A stretch of DNA of 64,000 bases from Candidatus Saccharimonadota bacterium (GTDB lineage Bacteria; Patescibacteriota; Saccharimonadia; Saccharimonadales; Saccharimonadaceae). Within the stretch, counting starts at the first letter, position 1, and each line of letters starts with the position of its first letter. Under the pieces are notes generated by a model that saw only the letters and a program-made list of their open reading frames with translations, had not been told where the DNA came from and searched no databases. The stretch covers positions 124,001-188,000 of the forward strand of contig JAUCSC010000001.1 of the NCBI GenBank assembly GCA_030445265.1, written 5' to 3'. This document shows, piece after piece, positions 48,652-56,158 of the stretch. A program made the position numbers and the translations under genes.

Positions 48652-49200
48652 ATGTTTAAACCAATTTTAACACTAGTGGCATTAATTACAAGCGTTTTAG
48701 CTGTTTTCATTGCGGCGCCGTTATTGATGGCTGCCCCATATGGCGCCGGCAAATATAATAGCAATGTACCGTATGGTGCCGAGACTCAATTATCGATCTC
48801 AACTAGTGGCCCGATTTCTTTGGAGATTACCCCGTCTGATACCGGTACGCTCGGGTCGGCGAGCGGTACGGTAACGGTCGTGTCGACGGACGTCGTCGGG
48901 TACAAGCTCTATATTAGAGCACTCAACGCGACAACCATGGTAAATGGAACGGCAAACATTCCGGCGTCGAGTAATAACGTTGGAGCGGCACTTGCTAACA
49001 ATACCTGGGGCTACAACCTGGATGCGAGCGCCAATTTCGTCGGTGTTACCAGTAGTGATACCTTGATTCGTAACGCGACGCAGCCGTATACAACGGGAGA
49101 TGTGATGACGGTGACGTATGGCGCTAAGTTTGATCGGAGCAAGCCATCTGGCAATTACAGCACAACTGTCATCTACACCGCAGTCCCGCAGACGAATTAG
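48652..49200 (+). CDS. secreted surface protein, WxL-like/beta-sandwich module
   Basis: signal peptide; VVSTDVVGYKLYIRA...NTWGYNLD...MTVTYGAKFDRSKPSGNYSTTVIYTAV. Confidence 0.7.
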   Translation: MFKPILTLVALITSVLAVFIAAPLLMAAPYGAGKYNSNVPYGAETQLSISTSGPISLEITPSDTGTLGSASGTVTVVSTDVVGYKLYIRALNATTMVNGTANIPASSNNVGAALANNTWGYNLDASANFVGVTSSDTLIRNATQPYTTGDVMTVTYGAKFDRSKPSGNYSTTVIYTAVPQTN

Positions 49201-50099
49201 TTAGCGGTCTTTATGCGTTTATTACGATTATGTCGGTATACGCGGTAAGTAATGAATAATGCAATGAAGGCGAGTAGTACCCCGAGTTGCACGGGCGGAA
49301 GGTATAAGAACCAATGAGTGCTTTTTACGGCAGGGCTGTCGCCAAGGCCGATACTGTAATCAACTTTATAGAGACCTATCCACTGAGGTGTTGGTGTGGT
49401 GTTTGATACCAAACGGACTGATCCTGGCAAGATCAAGGCAGTATTCTCATATGATGATATCGACTTTCCAAATAATGATTGCAAGGTGATATTGTAGACA
49501 CTCCGAAAGTGGGTTGACCCGCTATTTTGAATGGTCGCACTCCACGTGCCTTTCTGCAATACTACGGATGGAGTTTGAAGGTCGAGAAGTGCCCCAGTTC
49601 GTGAAATATCACCAGGTACCGTCACATAGACGAGTGAGGCAATGCGCTCAAGCGGATCAATGCCTGTCGTCAGTTCTGAAGGGCGGCTGCTGGCAAAAAA
49701 GCTCAAATAGTGTCCACCAGCCTCAGCTCCCACGGGTACGCCGATAGTATATTCAATCTCCCTCGATTCGCCCTGCTTGAGGTCAACTGATGCGGGCGAG
49801 AATGTCACCCATTTTGATTCAGGGCTACTTTCATCAAATCGGTAATCGTACGCTTGATTGATGACTCCGAAACTTTCAGCCGACATTTCTACAGTGAGCG
49901 GCGTTTGCCCGTTGTTAGTTAAGGATAGGCTACTCATAAACGAAGTTCCGGCAGCGATTTCGACTTCACGACGAAGCGGTGTGACGCTCAAGCCCTGCCT
50001 GCTACCCGTCTGGGCCCTCGCCGGCACGGCGAATACCGATAGTAACGACGCGAGTAACAAGACGCTACAAAAAAGATAAGATACTGTCTTTGGACTCAT
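49197..50099 (-). CDS. second DUF916-like membrane-anchored surface protein
   Basis: LSVTPLRREVEIAAGTSFMSSLSLTNNGQTPLTVEMS...GAEAGGHYLSFFASS; C-terminal TM and basic tail. Confidence 0.7.
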   Translation of the reverse strand: MSPKTVSYLFCSVLLLASLLSVFAVPARAQTGSRQGLSVTPLRREVEIAAGTSFMSSLSLTNNGQTPLTVEMSAESFGVINQAYDYRFDESSPESKWVTFSPASVDLKQGESREIEYTIGVPVGAEAGGHYLSFFASSRPSELTTGIDPLERIASLVYVTVPGDISRTGALLDLQTPSVVLQKGTWSATIQNSGSTHFRSVYNITLQSLFGKSISSYENTALILPGSVRLVSNTTPTPQWIGLYKVDYSIGLGDSPAVKSTHWFLYLPPVQLGVLLAFIALFITYRVYRHNRNKRIKTAN

Positions 50100-50201
50100 G
50101 AAGTTATTATAAATGGCTGCACCCTTTTTAGCTAAGCGAAAGCGTTTCCATTCGGGAGATACTCTAGTATACTGGGCACATAAATATAGCGGGGTAATTG
50201 G

Positions 50202-50906
50202 GTGCCACAGCGTCTGCCGATAGTAAATAGTGACGATGGTCAGTGGGGGACCATTCTTAACCAGTATCTAGCGAAAGAGCACTATGACACCGGGACAGAC
50301 AACGCCGCTAACGGCGGCCACAAAACGGTAACTATCCAGCCCGGGACGGCCACTGCAGGTACTGCCCCACTCAAGCTAACATCAGGAACATTGATGTCGG
50401 CAGCGGAAGCAGGTGCTGTTGAATTTGATACTGATAATCTCTATTTCACCATTACCACTGGCACCGTTCGCAAAAAAGTAGCCCTGTTCGATGATACGTC
50501 CGGGGCTGCAGGTGATACGTACTACAGAGAGGCCGGCACCACCGGAAAACTGATAACGTTGCCAGCTGGAACCGCGAATCAACAGTTAACGATGGTAAGT
50601 GGCTATCCCGCCTGGCGAGATACGACTTATCCTACATCAGCAAAGACCAGTAACTACAGTATAGGAGCGAGCGATACAGTCATCTTTGCGAACGCGTTTA
50701 GCGCAGCGGTAACGATCACATTACCTACCCCAAGTTCGTTTGCAGGTTACCGTTTCTATATCAAACGCATCGATAGTGTCTATGCCAACGCTTGTACGGT
50801 GGCGACAGCGGGCGGATCAATAGATGGGCAACCTACTTTTACGCTTAATATCCAGTATATGTCCGTCATGGTGGTGTCTGATGGTACCGGGTGGTTTATA
50901 CTGTAA
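50202..50906 (+). CDS. phage tail/fibre-like protein
   Basis: LPIVNSDDGQWGTILNQYLAKEHYDTGTDNAANGGHKTV N-terminus; terminal beta-rich domain (SVMVVSDGTGWFIL); GTG start. Confidence 0.6.
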   Translation: MPQRLPIVNSDDGQWGTILNQYLAKEHYDTGTDNAANGGHKTVTIQPGTATAGTAPLKLTSGTLMSAAEAGAVEFDTDNLYFTITTGTVRKKVALFDDTSGAAGDTYYREAGTTGKLITLPAGTANQQLTMVSGYPAWRDTTYPTSAKTSNYSIGASDTVIFANAFSAAVTITLPTPSSFAGYRFYIKRIDSVYANACTVATAGGSIDGQPTFTLNIQYMSVMVVSDGTGWFIL

Positions 50907-50915
50907 GGAACATAT

Positions 50916-52178
50916 ATGGCTTATATTCCAGGCAAAATTAATTTTCAGATTTCAGGTAATACCTCCGGTACTTCGGCTTCGATTTCGTCGGGCACCATGG
51001 TTTTTGCTGGCGGTAATAACATCACTTTGAGCCAGCACAGCAGTAATTCAAATGCCATTACGATTGTCGGCGGCTCTGCGGGATCCCATACCTTTGGTAT
51101 GAGTAATCTCGGTAATGTCGCCGGTACTAATGGCGTTGTGTCGGGATCAAATGTGCGGGTACTCTTTGCTGGCGGTAATAACATTACTTTGAGCCAGCAA
51201 ATAAATAGTGGATCCGCCACGCTCACCATAGTAGGACCTCCTATGTTCGATGCTGGCGTTTCGAATATCGGTAACACCGCTGGTGTTACCGGTACAAACA
51301 CCAATGGTCTGTTTCTTGTCGGAGGAAACAACGTCACGCTTTCGCAGAGCACAAACGTATCTGGCGCGTATGTGTCCATCAACGCCGGTGGCGGTATAGC
51401 TTTGGCCGGTGGGGGTACGACATATGCGACCGGGACGGCAAATATTTCTGCTGCTGGTGGTGCTCTGACGATCGCTAGTACCACGGGACAAGGACTGAAC
51501 TTTTCGGTACCAGCCACGTCTCAAATCATTGGTACGAACGGGATATCGATGTCTAGCTCCAGTGAGTCCATCAGTATCGGCCTTGATCTTCCGAAACGTT
51601 GGCATGAACTTTACGTGAGGCCAACACTTACGAACATCACTAATCTCACGGCTATAAATGGGCGTCCTATTTTTCAGCCCTTTTTTAATCAGGGTAATCT
51701 TTCGATTAACCAAATGGACATAGAACTAAGCCGCTCAACCAGTGGTAGCAACCTTTTCACCATACGGGCGGGTATCTTCAGCTATGTAAACGATACACAG
51801 GTATCTTTGTTAGCAAGCTTGTCGAACTCATACTCCAATACCCTAACAGCGAGCGTTAGCGGTATAGTCAGGTTAGCAGTCTCAAATTTCAACATTACTA
51901 CTTTTGCCCCAGGTGAGTATGTGATGGGTATGTTATTTACGGCAGCCGCGACTGCTTCTATGAACTATTCACTGAGGGGCGGAAGCACTTTGCCAGTGCA
52001 ATATATACAGCCAGGATCTGACCTCTATATTATTAGTGGCTCTAACGCGGGAATTCCATTTTTGGGCCGATACACGACTACGACGGCGTCGATGCCTGCA
52101 TCACTCGCGGCAAGCCAACTGTTTGGATTTGGAACGGCAACGAGCGTACAGGCAATAAATTGGTGGCAAGCGATATAA
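50916..52178 (+). CDS. repetitive phage-fibre-like protein
   Basis: three repeats of SN(L/I)GNxxGxxG...GGNN(I/V)TLSQ; 10 nt downstream of previous gene. Confidence 0.65.
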   Translation: MAYIPGKINFQISGNTSGTSASISSGTMVFAGGNNITLSQHSSNSNAITIVGGSAGSHTFGMSNLGNVAGTNGVVSGSNVRVLFAGGNNITLSQQINSGSATLTIVGPPMFDAGVSNIGNTAGVTGTNTNGLFLVGGNNVTLSQSTNVSGAYVSINAGGGIALAGGGTTYATGTANISAAGGALTIASTTGQGLNFSVPATSQIIGTNGISMSSSSESISIGLDLPKRWHELYVRPTLTNITNLTAINGRPIFQPFFNQGNLSINQMDIELSRSTSGSNLFTIRAGIFSYVNDTQVSLLASLSNSYSNTLTASVSGIVRLAVSNFNITTFAPGEYVMGMLFTAAATASMNYSLRGGSTLPVQYIQPGSDLYIISGSNAGIPFLGRYTTTTASMPASLAASQLFGFGTATSVQAINWWQAI

Positions 52179-52228
52179 CCTACGTTATGATGATTCAACG
52201 GGTTCTACGCACGAAAGAGCTTTTCTAA

Positions 52229-53176
52229 ATGGCAGCACCACCTTATAACTATGACTATACGGGCACAGATGGTGCAGCTTGGGCTGGTTGGACAATCCAG
52301 TCAAGTGGTGGCACGGTTGATATACAATCGAATCAAGGTCGGTTACTAACCAATGTAGGTACAACTACCTGGGTCCGCGCCGACTTACTGGGCGTGCAAA
52401 CGACGACCGGTAATGTTGACGTTACGTACGATTTCTATACATCACAGCCTTCAGTGTCAGGCACCTACGGAAATCTCGGCTTTATGATCAACAGTGACAA
52501 TAGCGCCCCTGGTACTAATGCAGGTGCCGGGTATTATTTTTTCTATACGCCAAACTACCAATCGCACCTTAGTAACTTAAACGTTGGTCTCGCCACCAGT
52601 ACTTCAGGTACGACGATGCAGACAACGGTCGTTCCCCTTTATTATGGACCGAATAATAACTTCTCAGTCCGTTACCGGGTGCTTAGTGACGTCATATACT
52701 ACAAGGTGTGGTATACAGATGGTACTGAGCCAAACGCGTGGGCAAATACGTACACTCCTGGTGGGACGATACCGTCGGGCGTCGCAGAGTTTTATACCAA
52801 TGGTCTCGCCGCTGGCGCAACTACTTTTTTGGTTGATAATTTTGCTATGTACGACCCGTCACTTCAGACTACTGTGCCTGGGAGGGTGCCAAACGTCACC
52901 GTTTCAGCGGGTAATACGAGCGCCACAATTAATTTTGCTGTGCCGCCATGGGATGGCGGTTCTGCTATCACGTCATATACTGCGACGATTAATCCTGGAG
53001 GCATTACCGTATCAGGTAACGCCACATCACTACGAGTCACGGGATTGACGAACGGAACGAAATATATAGCAACAGTTCAGGCGCTTAATATAAACGGAGC
53101 TGGTCGTGCCTCGCTAGACTATCCGTTTACCCCTAAGACGGTGAATTCATCTTCTTTACCATGGCGTGGAATGTAA
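52229..53176 (+). CDS. beta-sandwich/fibronectin type III-containing protein
   Basis: C-terminal FN3: PGRVPNVTVSAGNTSATINFAVPPWDGGSAITSYTATINPGG...VTGLTNGTKYIATVQALNINGAG. Confidence 0.7.
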   Translation: MAAPPYNYDYTGTDGAAWAGWTIQSSGGTVDIQSNQGRLLTNVGTTTWVRADLLGVQTTTGNVDVTYDFYTSQPSVSGTYGNLGFMINSDNSAPGTNAGAGYYFFYTPNYQSHLSNLNVGLATSTSGTTMQTTVVPLYYGPNNNFSVRYRVLSDVIYYKVWYTDGTEPNAWANTYTPGGTIPSGVAEFYTNGLAAGATTFLVDNFAMYDPSLQTTVPGRVPNVTVSAGNTSATINFAVPPWDGGSAITSYTATINPGGITVSGNATSLRVTGLTNGTKYIATVQALNINGAGRASLDYPFTPKTVNSSSLPWRGM

Positions 53177-53229
53177 GAAGGTGCCCGTATGACCGCACGT
53201 CTTTTTTCTCCATGATATAATCTTAAGAT

Positions 53230-53955
53230 ATGGCGTTACCGCAAATCCTCGTACCTGATAACACTGGCATTCACAATGCCAGTGATTATTCCTCTCGACT
53301 CGAAAAAGAGAAGACATACCGAGACCTCTCTACGATTATCGTTTGCCCAACACGGGGTTATATCAGTGCACGTATCGTACAGAGTTGGCAGGGAATGATT
53401 CGGCCAATGAACCAAAAAGTAATCGGGCCGATCTTCATGGAACAGATGGAAGTCGGGGAAGCGTACAATCAAGTGATCAAAATGATTCTTGAGAATGAAG
53501 AGTTAGCTAAGTTCAAGTTTATTCTAACGCTTGAAGAAGATAATGCACCCCCTGCAGACGGTCTAGTAAAGTTGTATGAATCAATAGATGATTACGACGC
53601 TGTCGGCGGGCTGTACTGGACAAAAGGCGAATCGGGTCAACCGATGTGTTATGGCGATCCCAGTGTTATGCCGCTCAATTTCATCCCGCAGATTCCGCAA
53701 CCTGACACGGTGACGCCTTGCAACGGCCTCGGTATGGGCTTTACGCTGTTTCGCATAGAGATGCTAAAAGATAGCCGGTTTGAATACGGTAACTGGTTCA
53801 AGACAAAACAGGGGCTGAATGCGAACGGGCATGCTGAGGTCTTCACTCAGGATCTCTGGTTCTTTCAGCGAGCGCGCGAACTTGGTTATAAATTTGCTTG
53901 TGACTCGCGCGTAAAAGTCGGCCATTATGACGCCGAAAATCAGATAATGTGGTAA
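53230..53955 (+). CDS. GT-A-like glycosyltransferase family protein
   Basis: TIIVCPTRG, FILTLEEDNAPPADGLVKLYE, GMGFTLFRIEML, QDLWFFQRARELGYKFACDSRVKVGH. Confidence 0.7.
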   Translation: MALPQILVPDNTGIHNASDYSSRLEKEKTYRDLSTIIVCPTRGYISARIVQSWQGMIRPMNQKVIGPIFMEQMEVGEAYNQVIKMILENEELAKFKFILTLEEDNAPPADGLVKLYESIDDYDAVGGLYWTKGESGQPMCYGDPSVMPLNFIPQIPQPDTVTPCNGLGMGFTLFRIEMLKDSRFEYGNWFKTKQGLNANGHAEVFTQDLWFFQRARELGYKFACDSRVKVGHYDAENQIMW

Positions 53956-53964
53956 GGAGAAGAA

Positions 53965-54552
53965 ATGGCTGAGAAGAAAGAAAAGGTACTGAAATTATCC
54001 CTCGCGTGTGGCGACAATAAGCCTGAAGGGTTTAAAGGCGTCGATATCGTTAAGACGGATTCGACTGATTATGTCCAAGACTTGATGCAATTTCCGTGGA
54101 CACAGTTCAAGGACAACTCCGTTGATGAGATCGAATGTTCGCATTTTGTCGAACATATTCCACATGGTGATGGCTATCACGATCCATTCCTGCAGTTTTT
54201 TGATGAAGTCTACCGTATCCTGAAGCCAGCCGAGTTCGATCCGAGTAATCCCAACATACCGACTAAAGGCTTCATGAGTATCGTGACTCCGTACTACTCG
54301 AGTATGCGTGCTTGGCAGGACCCCACACACCAACGTGCCATTTCTGAAGCCAGCTATCTTTACCTCAATCGACAGTGGCGCGTAGACAACAAACTCGACC
54401 ATTACGACATCAGCTGTAACTTTGACTTTAGCTACGGCTACGCACTCGACCCAGTCTGGCAAAGCCGTAGTACCGATGCCCAGCAATTTGCTATCCGTCA
54501 TTACATAAATGTCGTTAATGATCTTCAGGTCACTATAATCAAGCGCCCGTAG
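53965..54552 (+). CDS. SAM-dependent methyltransferase-like protein
   Basis: LKLSLACGDNKPEGFKGVDIVK, FKDNSVDEIECSHFVEHIP, FFDEVYRILKP. Confidence 0.75.
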   Translation: MAEKKEKVLKLSLACGDNKPEGFKGVDIVKTDSTDYVQDLMQFPWTQFKDNSVDEIECSHFVEHIPHGDGYHDPFLQFFDEVYRILKPAEFDPSNPNIPTKGFMSIVTPYYSSMRAWQDPTHQRAISEASYLYLNRQWRVDNKLDHYDISCNFDFSYGYALDPVWQSRSTDAQQFAIRHYINVVNDLQVTIIKRP

Positions 54553-54623
54553 ACAACCCCATTGCGTATTCAACAGATATCGCTTATAGTTTTAGGCAGA
54601 ACATCTAATGTGAGGGAACCAGT

Positions 54624-54806
54624 ATGTCACTTGGGAGAGTAGAGATAATCTTATTAATCGTTTTGGTGATTATCATCTTGTTTGTGGGAGCAAAGAAGTT
54701 GCCAGAACTTGCACGTAGTATCGGTGAGTCAGCCAAAGAGCTAAAAAAAGGCTTTAAGAGCGACGATGCAGACACCAAAGACGCAAAGAAGTCCGACAAG
54801 AAATAG
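54624..54806 (+). CDS. tatA: Sec-independent translocase TatA
   Basis: RVEIILLIVLVIIILFVGAKKLPELARSIGESAKELKKGFK. Confidence 0.93.
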   Translation: MSLGRVEIILLIVLVIIILFVGAKKLPELARSIGESAKELKKGFKSDDADTKDAKKSDKK

Positions 54807-54831
54807 CGACCAGTTCAAAAACAACAGCTAA

Positions 54832-55881
54832 TTGGGAAACAGGGTGAAAAAGAAACAAAAGACACAGAATGAGCAGCAGGTAATGCTGGATCACGTGCGT
54901 GAGCTACGACTCCGTCTGTTCGCTTGTGTGGCTGTTCTCGTTGTCGGTGGAGTAGTAGGCTATCTTTACTACGAGCCAATCCTCGCTTGGCTACGGACAC
55001 CGCTCGGGACAGAGCTATACTATAGCAGTCCTGCTGGTAGCTTTAACTTCGTCATGAAGGTCGCCGCCATCGTTGGTATCGGCCTGGCGATGCCGGTGAT
55101 TGTGTACAACTTAATCAAGTTTATCAAACCCGCCTTTGAGAATTTCTTACCGATACGCAAAATAATTTTTATTTCCACCATGTCGCTGTTACTTGCGGTA
55201 TCCGGGGCGGCCTTTGCCTTCTACATGATTATCCCAGGAGCGCTCAAATTTTTTACTGGTTTTGAGGTCAGCGGTTTATCGGCGCTCATTACGGCCGACA
55301 GTTACCTGAGTTTTGTGGCAAATGTCATGGTGACGTTTATCATTATGTTTCAAATTCCGCTGCTTATTCTCTTCATCGACTACATAAAGCCGCTGAAGCC
55401 GTCGTCACTATTTAAAGGCGAGAAATATGCTGTCCTGGGCGGGCTAGTCGTGAGCTTCTTTGTGCCGTTTGCACTCGATATTACGACTAGTCTCCTCATC
55501 GCCCTGCCGATTATCGCGCTCTATAATCTCTCAATCGGACTGGTGATAGGACAACATGCCATTCGGAAGCGTCAGCAGGCACGTCGGCCAGTGGTGGAAA
55601 ATATTGCCTTCACGCTCGAAGACACGCTTGTGGACGATCTACTCGCTCCAGAGCACCGGGCAAAGCCGATCGAGGACGTTGCCTTATATATGCCAAAGCC
55701 ACTGCTGAATGGACGCGCCATGTTCCTCGGTGTAAGGCGTCCTTTAGATATGAAACCGGCCCAAATCTCAAGCGATCAGATGAAACAGCAAATCTTGCAG
55801 CAGCGAGCAGAAGAAAAGGAACGCCGTTTTCAGGCTATTCAGTCTTCACAAAATCTTCGCGTTATTAACGATATATTCTAG
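54832..55881 (+). CDS. tatC: Sec-independent translocase TatC with long C-terminal extension
   Basis: MLDHVRELRLRLFACV, six TMs, SFFVPFALDITTSLLIALPI; start may be GTG 54844. Confidence 0.93.
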   Translation: MGNRVKKKQKTQNEQQVMLDHVRELRLRLFACVAVLVVGGVVGYLYYEPILAWLRTPLGTELYYSSPAGSFNFVMKVAAIVGIGLAMPVIVYNLIKFIKPAFENFLPIRKIIFISTMSLLLAVSGAAFAFYMIIPGALKFFTGFEVSGLSALITADSYLSFVANVMVTFIIMFQIPLLILFIDYIKPLKPSSLFKGEKYAVLGGLVVSFFVPFALDITTSLLIALPIIALYNLSIGLVIGQHAIRKRQQARRPVVENIAFTLEDTLVDDLLAPEHRAKPIEDVALYMPKPLLNGRAMFLGVRRPLDMKPAQISSDQMKQQILQQRAEEKERRFQAIQSSQNLRVINDIF

Positions 55882-55889
55882 AGTACCGG

Positions 55890-56096
55890 CTATTGGCCGT
55901 ATTTGGATGCACCATAGCCATTGTTCTTTTGGCTGGCAGGCTCAGCGACTGGCGCATGGTGGGTAGTGACAAGTAAACGAATCAGGCCAGATACCCCAAT
56001 GACAGCTAGGAGAATCCCTCCGCTGTATTGGAGGAAATTTTTGCGGTCCATTTCTTTGGTGAGCAGGCTATCGAGCTGCTTTTTTATGTTTACCAC
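55890..56096 (-). CDS. small protein with Tat-like N-terminus (DRKNFLQ + hydrophobic)
   Basis: MDRKNFLQYSGGILLAVIGVSGLIRLL; convergent with tatC. Confidence 0.6.
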   Translation of the reverse strand: MVNIKKQLDSLLTKEMDRKNFLQYSGGILLAVIGVSGLIRLLVTTHHAPVAEPASQKNNGYGASKYGQ

Positions 56097-56158
56097 GTCC
56101 CCTACCTTTTCTGCTTATAGTTAAACAGATATTGGCTCTGTCTTCAAGACGTACGCAT

